A DNA stretch of 64,000 bases from Symbiodinium natans (GCA_905221605.1 CAJNDS010000001.1:2566025-2630024); one strand, 5' to 3'; numbered from the stretch's first letter, positions 9,751 through 20,443 are shown. Numbers and translations are program-made. Notes: generated by a model from the letters alone, not told the origin.

Positions 9751-11404
9751 AGAAGCGACAGAAGCAGCTGATTGGGAAACAGCATGAGGATGAAAACAGA
9801 CAACTGACAATGCCCCTTGTCGTGGGACTTAAGGTCCACAGGTATATCCCTAAACCGTAAACCCTAAACCCTAAACCCGAAACCCTAAACCCTAAACCCA
9901 TGGAGGCCTCCCAAAGATTCGGGGTCCTTCTTCGGGGGTCTTTTTTCAAGGGGAATTCGAAACCTTGAAGCCCTAGTATCGGGGACCAGAGTTCCCGCCT
10001 TGAAGCCGTAAGCGGTTTAGGGTTTAGGGTTTAGGGTTTGGGGTTTAGGGTTTAGGGTTTAGGGTTTCAGGCTTTAGGCTTTAGGAGCTTGGCATCGTAG
10101 TACTGTTGAAGGAAGATTCCTTGTTAGCTACAGGGAAAAGTATCCTGGCCCCATCAATGCAACCCAGCAGCCTTGGGCCCCCTAAAAGCCTCAAAACCTG
10201 AACCTCTAAGCTCTAAGCCCTCAACCCAAAACCAAGCCCATAACCCTAAACCCGAGAACCTAAGACCCGTAACCCTCACCTCCAAAAACCCTAGCTCAAC
10301 CCGGAACCTAAACCCTCCAACCCGAAAGCCTAAACCCCTAACCCCTAAACCCCCTGACCCTAAACTCCTAAACCCTCACCTCCAAAACTTCTCCGAGACC
10401 TGGGGGGCGGAGGCCGACAAACCTCGAGATCGTCGACGAGACCCAGTTGGACAGCGAGAGGCTTCTCAACGTGGGCTTTTGGGGGTTTTAGGGTGCTCAC
10501 TCCCTTGATTCGGGAGTACTCCTTTTAGGGTTCAGGGTTTAGGGTTTAGGGTTTTAGGGTTTAGGGTTTAGGGTTTAGGGTGTAGGGTTTGCTTCAGGGG
10601 TGTAAGTATGATGTTCCAGACATTCCCGGGTTCGAGGCCTTCGTTCGGGGTGAAGAATGAGCCGCCCTAAGCCCTCTGCGCCCTAAAACCCTAAAACCCT
10701 CAAATCCCTCAAAACCCTAAAGGCCCTAAGAACCCTGAAACCCTGAAACCCCTACACCCTGAACCCTGACCCCCTGAACCCTTTGTCCCACCCTGCGAGG
10801 TAGGGTTTAGGGTTTAGGGTTTAGGGTTTAGGGTTTAGGGTTTAGGGTTTAGGGGTTTTGAGGGCTCCTCGAACGTTCTGAGGCTTGGCAGCCCAGTGGT
10901 ACCCTTTTCCCTTGTTTATTGGTTCAAGGTTCCCTTACAATTTAGAAAGTAACCCTAAACCCTAAACCCTAAACCCTAAACCCTCAACCCTAAACCCTGA
11001 ACCCTAGACCCTAAACCCTAAACCCTAAACCCTAAACCCAAAAAGGGTGCCTTTTTATCATGATATGGTTACTGAGCTACTAAGAAGGCCACAAAGCAGC
11101 AGAATGACACCCCGAGGAGCTATATAGTCTGTTGTTGAACTAGCAGCACAGTTTAGGGTTTAGGGTTTAGGGTTTAGGGTTTAGGGTTTAGGGTTTAGGG
11201 TTTATAACCAGGGGGAGCTCGCTCTCTTCTGGTGGCAAGCAAGAGTAGTGACGCAATGGTGACAATTTTCCTGGCAATCCTGCACCGCCAGAGCAAGTCA
11301 GGGGCGCCATCGAATATCGAGAGACAAGGCATGCTACGACTCTACTACTAAACCCTAAACCCTAAACCCCAAACCCTAAACCCTAAACCCTAAACCGCCT
11401 CCAG

Positions 11405-11510
11405 GTTGAAGGATGCAAGGCTTGATGCCTCTCCCGTCAGCGTGGGAGAGCCCGTGCGACCTGGCCGAAATTGCTTGCTTACCCTGGGACCCCAAAACCC
11501 TTGCGGCTAG
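11405..11510 (+). CDS. Candidate coding exon, possibly terminal
   Basis: Begins with G after CCAG. The frame from 11406 reads LKDARLDASPVSVGEPVRPG and continues to a TAG at 11508-11510, directly before a TTTAGGG array. CCCTAAA array to the left. No clear internal donor, so it could be a last exon. Function unknown. Confidence 0.38.
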
Positions 11511-12173
11511 GGTTTAGGGTCTAGGGTCTAGGGTTTAGGGTTTGGGTCTGGGGTTTCGGGTTGAGGTTTTGGGGTTTAGGGTTTAAGGGGCCTTAAAACG
11601 CCAACCCACAAGCTGCTTCTCAAGATGGGGGAGGGGGGGGGTTGGCCTGTAGAGCTTGTCACCCAGAAGGGACTGCTTCCACCAGTCCAGGAGCCCCCAA
11701 AGCCTGCAAACCAAAAGCCCCCAACAGCCCGGGTTTAGGGTTTAGGGTTTAGGGTTTAGGGTTTGGGGCTTAGGGTTTAGGGCTTAGGGTGTAGTTTGGG
11801 GCAGAGAGGCCAGCTTCTGCAAGCGCTTCACGACCAGCAGCTCCCTGCAGGTCCATCTCTCTGAGGGGACAGGGATTTGTTCGGGGGCTTGGGATTTTGG
11901 ATCCAGGTTACCCGAAACCCTAAACCCTAACCCCTAAACCCTAAACCCTGCCGCCTGAACCCTGAATCCTGAACTACCAACAGCTCCTCCAAACCTAGTG
12001 TTTAGGTTTTTAGGGTTTGGGGCTGAGGGTTGAGGGTTGAGGGTGTAGCCTAAGGTCCCTTGACCTAAACCTGAGCAACACCCTCGGGCATAAAGTTCTT
12101 TCCCCATAAGCACATCACGGAACCCCAAGTACCCTAAACCCTAAACCCTAAACCCTAAACCCTAAACCCTAAA

Positions 12174-12221
12174 CCCAGCAGGCTGCAAGTAGCCCAAGGT
12201 AAACATGCTTGCAGGCTGTAG
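12174..12221 (-). repeat. Inverted duplicate partner of 15323-15371
   Basis: CCCAGCAGGCTGCAAGTAGC ... ACATGCTTGCAGGCTGTAG is the reverse complement of 15323-15371 with few differences. The adjoining telomere array is on the matching side in both, so the array junction is part of the duplication. Confidence 0.8.
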
Positions 12222-12354
12222 ACCTGCAATGGTACCCGGCACGTGTACACAGAGTGTCACAGAGTTTTAATGGTGAGAACCACAGGATCGTCCACCAAAG
12301 CATGCTGTGTGACCCTGATACCCTTGACCCTAAACTCTAAGCCCTAAGCCCTAA

Positions 12355-12505
12355 CCCTAAACCCTAAACCCTAAACCCGAAACCCTAAACCCTAAACCCT
12401 AAACCCTAAACCCTAAACCCTAAACCCTAAACCCTAAACCCTAAACCCTAAACCCTAAACCCTAAACCCTAAACCCTAAACCCTAACCCTAACCCTAACC
12501 CTAAG
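12355..12505 (-). repeat. Long CCCTAAA array ending in CCCTAA hexamers
   Basis: About 17 CCCTAAA units change at about 12480 into four CCCTAA hexamers (TTAGGG type). Hexamers also occur near 601 and 63975, so register slips of this kind recur. Confidence 0.95.
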
Positions 12506-12733
12506 AGCACCCCAAGTGGCCCAAGAGCACCTCAAGACCGACTTTGCGACATGCGAATTGCTTAAGAACCCCGGAAAATAGAAATATTCTTCCTTAGTAA
12601 GGGTATGTGGGGATTGTTATGTTTCATTCTTTTGGGGTTCTTGAGCAAATAGTTGTGAACCCTAAAGGGTTTATGGTCCACATCCGCTAATAGGGGTATA
12701 GTAGTATAGGGTATATGACCCCAATCATAGGGC

Positions 12734-12925
12734 TTGGCAAGCCGCTGCGGACAGATTCAGATCCCGGCCGCCGCGAACGGCAAACGTCGTCCTCGTCGAC
12801 GCACCTCACACCCGCCACAACCTCGCGCTCGTCACAGACGTCGTCTCCACAAAGCGCCACCAGTGCTTAGGAGGATCAAGTTTGTGAGCTGGAGCGTTGC
12901 TTGCGCTACTTCTCCGTGATGTCAA
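12734..12925 (+). other. GC-rich island, coding-like in several frames
   Basis: The stretch 12760-12880 is open in all three + frames: one is arginine-rich (RRPRRRTSH), one serine/threonine-rich, one reads TANVVLVDAPHTRHN. No clean acceptor/donor pair was found. It may hold an exon; I cannot choose the frame. Confidence 0.25.
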
Positions 12926-13522
12926 GCCCAAAAAGGCTGGATGTCTATGTCAGCGCTCTGCGTACCTTGAACCCTGAACCCTCAACCCTAAGCCCCCAAG
13001 GGGCTTCAGGGCGTTTTTGGGGTGATTAGGGAGCGGAGCGCTCAGGGAGCTGCTGCGAGTCGAACTGAAGGGCTCCTCCTTTTGCGTTCACGTGTGAACC
13101 CTAATGTTGCTCTTTTTTTGAAACCCGAAACCCTAGACCCTAGACCCTAGACCCTGAATCCTGAACCCTGAACCCTGAACCCTGCACCTGAACCCTGAAC
13201 CCTTACGTGGTTATGGTTTACTTCCCTAAACAAGTATATAGGAGCCAATAGGTAGGCCCCACACGGAGGCGACCCTTAAGCCATAGGTCCCGGCACTCTA
13301 GACCCGAAACCCTAAATCCTAAGCCCTAAACCCTCCTAAACTCTTATGCAAGGTTTTATTTATGAGTCCTTTCGTACAAGGCTTGGCGTGGTGGTCGTGC
13401 CCCCGAGCCATCATTCCTGCACCAAGATCCAAGCCTACCTTTCCCGAAGCCGCACACGCATTCTAAAGCTTAAATCATTCCCTTAGATGAGCAGCTTGTC
13501 ATATACACGGTCCAAGCTACAG

Positions 13523-13543
13523 GCCAACTTCATCGACATCTGG
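13523..13543 (+). CDS. Candidate micro-exon
   Basis: 21 nt between AAGCTACAG and a near-consensus donor GTACGT at 13544. Reads ANFIDIW in phase 0. It joins in frame to the next candidate at 13726 across an intron of 182 nt containing CCCTAAA units. Very short, so weak on its own. Confidence 0.3.
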
Positions 13544-13725
13544 GTACGTCTCCTCGGACAGGCGCATTTTTTTGGGATCCTAAACCCTAGTCCCTAAAGC
13601 CCAAACCCTAAACCCTAAACCTTAAACCCTAGACCCTAAACCCTAAACCCTAAACCACCCTAATCCCTAGACCCTAAACCCTAAAGCCTAAACCCTAGAC
13701 CCTAAACCCTAAACCCTAATTTCAG

Positions 13726-13788
13726 GGGCTCCAGCCCATGGCCCTCAAGGCTGTAGGCGGCAGCACCAAGAACCTTACTGGGCTTAAC
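13726..13788 (+). CDS. Candidate coding exon (unknown)
   Basis: Acceptor TTTCAG, starts with G, donor GTTTTT at 13789. 21 codons in phase 0, with GLQPMALKAVGG then STKNLTGLN. CCCTAAA array immediately left, TTTAGGG array right. One of the clearer examples of island polarity. Confidence 0.45.
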
Positions 13789-14330
13789 GTTTTTAGATCT
13801 TTGGATTTGTTGTTTAGGGTTTAGGGTGTGGGGTTTAGGGTTTAGGATTTAGGGTTTAGGGTTTAGGGTTTCGGGTTTAGGGTTTAGGGTTTAGGGTAGC
13901 AAGCGAATGGCGACCCTGCAAGCCCAAACCCTCAAACGACGACCTGTTTTGGGTTTCACGCCTTTATTGGTAGCAAAATGACAGGGAACTAACCTCAATT
14001 CCCCTAAACCCTGAACCCTGAACCCTAACCCTAAACCCTAATCCCTAAACCCTAAGCCCTTACTCCCTAACTCCTGAACTTCAAGGTTTATAGAGGGCAT
14101 GCAGGGCTTATGGTGCAGAGTAACCCCAAGACTAACACTCCGAAGCACTTAGACCCTGTAACCCCTCAACCCTAAACCCTAGCCCTAAACCCAAAACCCT
14201 TGAAACTCCAAACTCTAAAAATTAGGGTATAGGGTTTAGGGTTTAGGGCTCAGGGGTATTTAGTGTTTAGGGCCTCACTCCTAGCGATTGGAGGCCCCAG
14301 GGCGCACGGCACTTGATGCTCTGGGTTGTG

Positions 14331-14500
14331 GAGTACTATACTTCAACATGTTTTTTGGTTCTGGGTTCCTACCATACTAATTCTGCCTAAAAAGTACATG
14401 AAGTAGGGTTTATACTTTAACATGTTTTTTGGTTTGGGTTCCTAGTATAGCTGACGATGCCTAAAAAGTATATTTTTTCAAGGGTCTACTTCAAAGCAGG
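14331..14500 (+). repeat. Dispersed repeat family D, copy with internal duplication
   Basis: AACATGTTTTTTGGTT, GGGTTCCTA and GCCTAAAAAGTA each occur twice (near 14345 and 14420); the end GGGTCTACTTCAAAGCAGGG matches the copy at 4269. Confidence 0.7.
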
Positions 14501-14855
14501 GCCTAATACCCTAAACCCGAAAACCCTGAAACCCGATCAACCCTTTGAACCCTAAACCCCTAAACCCTGAATCCTATACACCCTATAGACCCTGTAAGCC
14601 GTTGAAACCCTATAACCCCCTGGAAACCCTATCAACCCTATAAACCCTAAACCCTGGAACTCTAATCCGCAAACCCTAAAACCCTAACACGCTAAACCCT
14701 GAAACCCTAAACCCTGAACCCTGGAACCTAAACCCTAACCCTAAACCCCAAACCGCCTAAACCCTAAACCCTAAACCTTACGCCCGAAACCCTAAACCCT
14801 AAACCCTAAGCCCTAAACCCTAAACCCTAAACCCTAAACCTCCATCTGGCACCAG

Positions 14856-14913
14856 GCCGGCGGGCCCGATCAAGCTGGCCACCGGATCCCGGGTGGTGGT
14901 CGGGAGTCTCGGA
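14856..14913 (+). CDS. Candidate coding exon (unknown)
   Basis: Follows GGCACCAG and starts with G. The frame from 14857 reads PAGPIKLATGSRVVVGSLG. The exact donor is unclear (GT at 14914 or 14916). CCCTAAA left, TTTAGGG right. The PIKLATGSRVVVG string resembles a beta-strand segment; no family assigned. Confidence 0.37.
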
Positions 14914-15140
14914 GTGTGGGGTGTAGGGTTTAGGGTTTAGGGTTTGGGGTTTGGGGTTTGGGGTTTGGGGTGACGGGTTTGTAGGGGTGTTGGATTTGGG
15001 GATTTGGGGGTTTCGGGCTTAGGGTTTTCAAAGTTTCGGATGAAAGGGTTAGGTTTTAGGCGGTTTAGGGGTTTAGGGCATAGGGTTTTAGTGTGTAAGT
15101 GTAGGGTTTAGAGTGTGAGGGTTTCGGGTTTCAACAAGGT

Positions 15141-15292
15141 CATAAGTACAGTCATATTTGGTTAATAAGTACCCCTAAACCCTAGACCCTAAACCCTAGA
15201 CCCTACACCCCAGTGTAATTGGCTAATAAGTACCATGAACCCTGAACCCTGAACCCTAAACCCTAAACCCTAAACCCATGAACCTCCAAGTA
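15141..15292 (-). mobile_element. Family A element broken by two CCCTAAA tracts
   Basis: The right arm TTGGTTAATAAGTACC is followed by a CCCTAAA/CCCTAGA tract (15172-15210). A second partial arm TAATTGGCTAATAAGTACC and ATGAACC comes next, then a second tract (15239-15277), then CATGAACCTCCAAGTA. Arm sequence is repeated on both sides of each tract, like a target duplication. Confidence 0.65.
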
Positions 15293-15322
15293 CCAATCTT
15301 TGAAGCCACTGGAGGGCCCCCT

Positions 15323-15371
15323 CTACAGCCTGCAAGCATGTTTCCCTTGTGGCTACTTGCAGCCTGCTGGG
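15323..15371 (+). repeat. Inverted duplicate partner of 12174-12221
   Basis: CTACAGCCTGCAAGCATGTT ... CTACTTGCAGCCTGCTGGG, directly joined to a TTTAGGG array of about nine units at 15370-15435. Confidence 0.8.
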
Positions 15372-15542
15372 TTTAGGGTTTAGGGTTTAGGGTTTAGGGT
15401 TTAGGGTTTAGGGTTTAGGGTTTAGGGTTTAGGGTCTAGTGCTCACGGGACCGAGATTTATGCCCAGGGTTGCTCAGTTTCAGGCCAAGGGACCTTTAGG
15501 GCCTCCGCGTTGGGCTGCTTAGGTCCCTCCTTGTATCCCTTT

Positions 15543-15655
15543 TTTAGTGTTTGGAGCTTAGAGTTTTGAATTTGGGTTTTTGGACTTCTGGGTTTGTCGT
15601 GTTTGGAGCTTAGAGTTTTGAATTTGGGTTTTTGGACTTCGGGGTTTGCCGGGTG
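15543..15655 (+). repeat. Tandem duplication (~55-bp unit)
   Basis: GTGTTTGGAGCTTAGAGTTT and TGAATTTGGGTTTTTGGACT occur twice in a row, followed by a G-rich run at 15651-15672. Confidence 0.8.
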
Positions 15656-15907
15656 GGGGGTGGGGGGGGGGGGACGCGGTCAGCAGGGCTTAGGGCTATT
15701 GGCAGTTCAGGGTTCAGGAGGTAGGGTTTAGCTTTTTGGAGATGAGGGTTTTGGGTTTAGGGTTTGGGGGTTGCTGAAACTAGTAAGGGTTTTGAGGAGT
15801 TTAAGCAACGATTCGATGAGTTTCTCCTTTAACTTTGGAATATTGTCAAGTTACGGGGCCTTGAGGGTTTAGGGTTTAGGGTCTGGAGCTCATGGTTTGC
15901 GGGTTTC

Positions 15908-16043
15908 TACTTGGAGGTTCATGGTACTTATTAACCAATCTTAACTGTACTTATAACCCCACTTAGAAGCCCCATAAGTGCCCTAAGTCCGTTATAGGCA
16001 CAGTTACAAGTACAGTTATACTTGGTTTATGAGTACCATGAAC
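15908..16043 (+). mobile_element. Family A hairpin element, right end fused to CCCTAAA
   Basis: TACTTGGAGGTTCATGGTAC and TTATTAACCAATC on the left; GTACAGTTATACTTGG and GAGTACCATGAACC on the right. The last bases of the right arm (TCCAAGTA) are replaced by CTAAACCC units. Confidence 0.72.
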
Positions 16044-16198
16044 CCTAAACCCTAAACCCTTTACAAGTATGGGTCCAAGTATGGGTCCTAGTGGGTTTTA
16101 GGGTTTAGGGTTGAGGGTTGAGGGTTTAGGGTTTAGGGTTTAGGGTTTAGGGACACCTGTAGGGTTTGGGACTGAGGGTTCGCGGGCTGTATGCCGAG

Positions 16199-16288
16199 GT
16201 GTCCAGCCAGAGGCGGAACGACCTGGACGGGCGAGTGGGCACGGCACTTGAGCATCTCGCCTTTCACTGGATCTGGGGAATGCCCTGA
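16199..16288 (+). CDS. Candidate terminal exon (unknown)
   Basis: Follows TGCCGAG, starts with G and is open for 29 codons: VSSQRRNDLDGRVGTALEHL, then AFHWIWGMP and TGA. The stop lies at the edge of CCCTGAA units, so the array may supply the stop. Function unknown. Confidence 0.35.
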   Translation: MSSQRRNDLDGRVGTALEHLAFHWIWGMP

Positions 16289-16394
16289 ACCCTAAACCCT
16301 AAGTCCTAAACCCTAAACCCTATAACCTGAACCCTAAAACCTGTGGTTCGGCTTCAGAGCGCTTGGGTTCAAAAGTGTTGGAACCCCAAACACC

Positions 16395-16560
16395 CTAAAA
16401 CCCTAACCCCTAAACCCTAAACCCTAAACCCTAAACCCTAAACCCTAAACCCTAAACCCTAAACCCTAAACCCTAAACCCTAAACCCTAAACCCTAAACC
16501 CTAAACCCTAAACCCTAAACCCTAAACCCTAAACCCGAACCCGAAACCCTAAACCCTAAA
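16395..16560 (-). repeat. Long CCCTAAA array (about 22 units)
   Basis: Near-perfect array with two CCCGAAC/CCCGAAA units near the right end. The island 16562-16630 to its right is flanked by TTTAGGG beyond; no confident exon called there. Confidence 0.96.
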
Positions 16561-16796
16561 CCCAAGAACGGGCATGTAAAGACTCCCGGCTTCCGGTCTT
16601 CGAGCCCCGAGGACCCCAGAAGGTTGAGGCTGTAGGGTTTAGGGTTTAGGGTTTAGGGTTTAGGGTTTAGGGTTTGAGGGTACTTACCGACCCCGGGGCG
16701 CAATTTCCACAGATTAGGGTTTGAGGGTTTAGGGTTCAGGGTGTAGGACCTGGAGCCGGGTTCTGCCCCTTCAAGGGCCTCAGAAGTGGTTTAGGG

Positions 16797-16880
16797 TTTA
16801 GGGTTTAGGGTTTAGGGTTTAGGGTTTAGGGTTTAGGGTTTAGGGTTTAGGGTTTAGGGTTTAGGGTTTAGGGTTTAGGA
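16797..16880 (+). repeat. Perfect TTTAGGG array (about 12 units)
   Basis: Pure heptamers following three short array/island alternations at 16636-16800. Confidence 0.96.
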
Positions 16881-17120
16881 CACCGCGTGCGCTGACAGAC
16901 TAGGTATCTTGTTCAACAAGACACCCAGAAGCCTTAGCACAAAACCCTAAAACCCCCTAAACCCCGAAACCCTGAAACCCTAAACCCAAAGAAGCCCTAA
17001 AACCCTGAGCCCTAGAAAATCCTAACCCTAAACCCTAAACCCTAAACCCTGAACCCTGAACCCTAAACCCTAAACCCTAAAACCCTACTGCCCTAACACC
17101 CCAACCTCATGGGATGCCAG

Positions 17121-17177
17121 GTGGGTCGAGTCGATCGAGAGATGGAAGGCCCGCTGGGATGTCTTGGTTCTGATGGG
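17121..17177 (+). CDS. Candidate coding exon, tryptophan-rich
   Basis: Acceptor GATGCCAG, starts with G. The frame from 17122 reads WVESIERWKARWDVLVLM. The donor GT at 17178 is the first GT of a TTTAGGG array. A similar ERWKA string is encoded in the island near 2690-2700, hinting at related exons. Confidence 0.4.
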
Positions 17178-17269
17178 GTTTAGGGTTTAGGGTTTAGGGT
17201 TTAGGGTTTAGGGTTTAGGGTTTAGGGTTTAGGGTTTAGGGTTTAGGGCCGAGAGGCAGGTCTGAGCGG

Positions 17270-17400
17270 AGAGGGAGGGAGGGAGAGGGTGAGGGTGAGG
17301 GTGAGAGGCAGGAGGGAGAGGGTGGGGGAGAGAGAGAAGAGAAGAGATAGAGGCAGAGAGAGCGAGCAACAAAACAAAGATGGAGTGAGCGAGGGAGTGA
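17270..17400 (+). repeat. Purine-rich low-complexity tract
   Basis: GAGGGA/GGGTGA/GAGAGA repeats with almost all purines on the + strand. The open frames crossing it on both strands are low-complexity artefacts. Confidence 0.85.
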
Positions 17401-18010
17401 GTGAACATGTTCGACTCAACGTGCTGGCGCAACTTTGCTTTATTATTATAAGTAAAACACATGTAATATACACAAATATATTATACACGTATACATATAC
17501 TTGTTTTGTTTTGGGCGGCGGGGGATCGGCTTTGGCGTTGGGTGTGGTCTGTGGGGCTTAGGGTTTTTAAGGGGGCTTAGGGGTTAAGGGTTGCAGGGTT
17601 TTGGTTTTGGGGCTCCAGCTGCTTAATTTCCTGAAGTTTCTCTGGGCTTCCGAGTACTGGAAGGCAGCTTTTAGGGTTTAGGGTTTAGGGTCTAGGGTTT
17701 AGGGTTTAGGGTTTAGGGTTTAGGGTTTAGGGTTTAGAGACTTTGCCCATGACTACAGAGCCTGTGACCAAATACAGCTAGAATTCCCCACCAGAAACCC
17801 TAAACCAAAACCCTAAACCCCAATGCACCCTCCCCGCCCCCGCAACCACAGTATAGCTACTACAGTAGCTCCTGGGTCTGTAGGGTGTAGGTTTTAGGGT
17901 TCAGGGTGGGTTTAAGCTTTGGGGTTTAAGGCTTAGGGTTCGGGTGTACGGTTGGGTTTAGAGTTGCAGTTCAGGGTCCTATAGGGAGTCTTCCGCTCCT
18001 CGCCCGGCAG

Positions 18011-18063
18011 GTCGTCCTGGACGACGGCACGTCTTTGCTGCCGGCGACCTACTCTACTGGCTT
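18011..18063 (+). CDS. Candidate coding exon with an LDDG motif
   Basis: Acceptor CCCGGCAG, starts with G, donor GTATAA at 18064. Reads VVLDDGTSLLPATYSTG in phase 0. Resembles the exon candidate at 3497. Confidence 0.4.
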
Positions 18064-18146
18064 GTATAACTCGCCAAAACTGAACCTAAACCCTAAACCC
18101 TAAACCCTAAACCCCAAACCCTGACCTCCGAGACCCAAAAAGCCTT

Positions 18147-18240
18147 AAGCGCCTTTAAGCCAAAAGGGGCACCCTTTTGTTCCAAGGATACCTAACCTCT
18201 GTGGTTTGAAAGAGAAGCCTACCCTGTTAGTTGCTAGGTT
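18147..18240 (+). repeat. Family B 3' half plus GTGGTTTGAAAG motif
   Basis: CCTTTAAGCCAAAAGGGGCA then GTGGTTTGAAAGAGAAGCCT at 18201, which recurs at 63485 in front of a TTTAGGG array and a family B copy in the same order. Confidence 0.7.
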
Positions 18241-18380
18241 TAGGGTGTAGGGTTTAGGGTTTAGGGTTTAGGGTTTAGGGTTAGGGTTTAGGGTTTAGGG
18301 TTTAGGGTTTAGGGTTTAGGGTTTAGGGTTTAGGGTTTAGGGTTTAGGGTTTAGGGTTTAGGGTTTAGGGTTTAGGGCTA
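18238..18380 (+). repeat. Long TTTAGGG array
   Basis: About 20 units with one hexamer (TTAGGG) near 18285. The duplicated locus at 63520-63620 also has one hexamer near its start. Confidence 0.96.
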
Positions 18381-18387
18381 CTAGGAC

Positions 18388-18495
18388 CCCGGGTAGGCCC
18401 TTATTCCCTTTTTTGGTGGGCTTAGGTTCCCTTGTAGACCCCTCTTAACCAGAAAGGGCACCCCTTTTATTCCAAGGTTGCTCTTGGGCTCAATC
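18388..18495 (+). repeat. Dispersed repeat family B, full copy
   Basis: GGTAGGCCCTTATTCCCTTT, TTAGGTTCCCTTGTAGACCC, AGAAAGGGCACCCCTTTTAT, CCAAGGTTGCTCTTGGG. The family also occurs at 24087, 30722 and 63629, with partial copies at 6481, 8677, 18147 and 56330. Confidence 0.75.
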
Positions 18496-19280
18496 TCAAA
18501 TCTTAAGCCCTCCTGGGTCCATTCAGCCTTGGAGTCTTGGGGGCGGGGGGGGGGGTGGGCGCCACGGTTTAGGGTTTAGGGTCCAAAGAGTTGGCGGGGG
18601 CTGGCTGTGTGTGGGGGGGGGGGGGGGGGCAGACTCTACAAGTTCTCTAAATTTGGTTCCCTTTTTGGGTTCCCTGTATAGTGCAGCATCTTATAGATAA
18701 GACCACCGCAAAACGTGATCCGATTTTAGAGAAGTTTGAGGTTTCAGCTTGAACCCCTGGTCTGGGTAGGATCTTGGGATATGTCATCTTTTGCTTCATT
18801 GGGTTTAGGGTTTAGGGTTTAGGGTTTAGGGTTTAGGGTTTAGGGTTTAGGGTTTAGGGTTTAGGGTTTGGGATCCCCACTCCAAGTCATGCCTGGGTAG
18901 GGCTATGGGGTACTTAAGCCATTTCCTTGTTGGGCTTGGGGTTGAAGATTTTTGGCCTCAAATCTAGCAGGGACTTGTTATACGTTCCTTCTGGATCCTC
19001 AACCCTAAACCTTAACCCCAAACCCCAAGCCCGAAACCCTAAACCCTAAACCCTAAACCCTAAACCCTAAACCCTACATGAACCCTACATGAACCCTACG
19101 ATGTTCGCTCTTACAGGGTTAGACCTTAAGGTGTCACGGTTTTCAGGGAGTACGCTTCCTTCTTGGGATTCGGGGATCCGTGGCTCCGCTTTCGGGTTTA
19201 GGGCCTGGAGGGTTTAGGGTTTAGGGTTTGGGGTTTAGGGTTTAGGGTTTAGGGTTTAGGGTTTAGGGTTTAGGGTGAAG

Positions 19281-19353
19281 TTTGGAGGACGCTCGCCGAC
19301 AGCATCTCGGCGCTTTCCTCCGGCTGGAACTCGAAGACTGCACAGATGTTGGA
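19281..19353 (+). CDS. Candidate coding exon with consensus donor
   Basis: Ends at a consensus GTGAGT donor (19354). The frame from 19283 reads WRTLADSISALSSGWNSKTA and QML without a stop. The acceptor GTGAAG lies at the end of a TTTAGGG array, so this island has array and acceptor adjoining. Starts with T, unlike most. Function unknown. Confidence 0.42.
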
Positions 19354-20267
19354 GTGAGTGCTGGCTATCAACCCCATGCCCCTAAACCCTAAACCCTAGA
19401 CCCCAAACCCTAAACCCCAAACCCCAAACCCTAAACCCTAAACCCTAAACCCCAGCACCCAAACATTGATCTCAAGACTTCCATCTCTTGGCCCGCGCGG
19501 ACCGGTCACTTGAAACTCACCACGCGACAACCCTCCCGAACTTAGGGTTTAAAGGGGGGGGGGGGGGGCAGGCCCTTGAGATATCTGGGGTTCGGGTTTA
19601 GGGTTTAGAGTTTAGGGTTTAGGGTTTAGCTTGTTGTGTTTAGGAGTACCTGATTCGGAATACTTGTCAAGGGAGACCGTGTGGATTTTGGGGCTCCAGG
19701 GGGTTTACGCCAGGCGCACGCCTCCGTGTTTAGGGCCTTTGTAGTTCCCGCCTAGTTCGCTACACAGCTCGATGGCCGCAGATGGCTGGGGCAGCCGTTT
19801 AGCGTTTAGGGTTTCAGGGTTTCAGGGTTTCAGCGTTTTAGGGTTTCAGGGTTTCAGGGTTTAGGGCTTCAAAGTCTCAGTCGCAATGAGGCAGCCCCAG
19901 CCAAGTTCCTTAGAGAGACCTGGACCTGTCGAGAGCAGCCCATGCGAAATAGCGCCACGCTCGTGCCATGCTTTCAAGGGGATGGGATCACCTATTTTGG
20001 GACATGCACATATTGCGGCAGTTCTCACTCCTAAGCTCTATACCCTAAAACCCTAATTAAACCCTATAACCCTTAAACCCTAAACCCTAAACCCTAAACC
20101 CGGGGCGGGGTGTTGGTATGAGGGGCCATGATTTCGAGAGCCATCTATCTCCCTTCCAGGGTTTAGGGTTTAGGGTTTCTGGCAGTTTTGTTTCAGGGTC
20201 AAAGGCCCATGTGTTCCTCGCAGCCCCCCAAGGGCCTCCTCGACTTAAGAAGGCCCTCGAGGATGTG

Positions 20268-20268
20268 G

Positions 20269-20303
<35 letters not shown>
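20268..20303 (+). repeat. (GT)n microsatellite
   Basis: About 18 GT units following GGATGTGGAT. Confidence 0.98.
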
Positions 20304-20304
<1 letters not shown>

Positions 20305-20405
20305 CTGGGGGAGTGGGCTGATCTGAGGTGTAGGGTTTCAGGGTTTTAGGGTCTAACTAGTGTCCAGGGTCTCAATTTGAAGCGGGCCCATGATCTTGGT
20401 TCCCT

Positions 20406-20406
<1 letters not shown>

Positions 20407-20441
<35 letters not shown>
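20407..20441 (+). repeat. Poly(C) tract, 35 bases
   Basis: Uninterrupted C run. Other long C or G runs occur at 18612-18630, 28300-28316 and 51781-51813. Length may vary by polymerase slippage or sequencing error. Confidence 0.97.

Positions 20442-20443
<2 letters not shown>

Noticed and set aside
10173-10508. 111-codon proline/asparagine-rich frame
   Set aside because: Mostly reads through degenerate CCCTAAA units (NPKP/KPLT-type peptides). Only 10380-10480 (EIVDETQLDSERLLN) might be coding, but I saw no clear acceptor and donor.
20118-20321. 67-codon frame ending VCVCVCV
   Set aside because: The second half is a (GT)n microsatellite and the first part includes telomere units.
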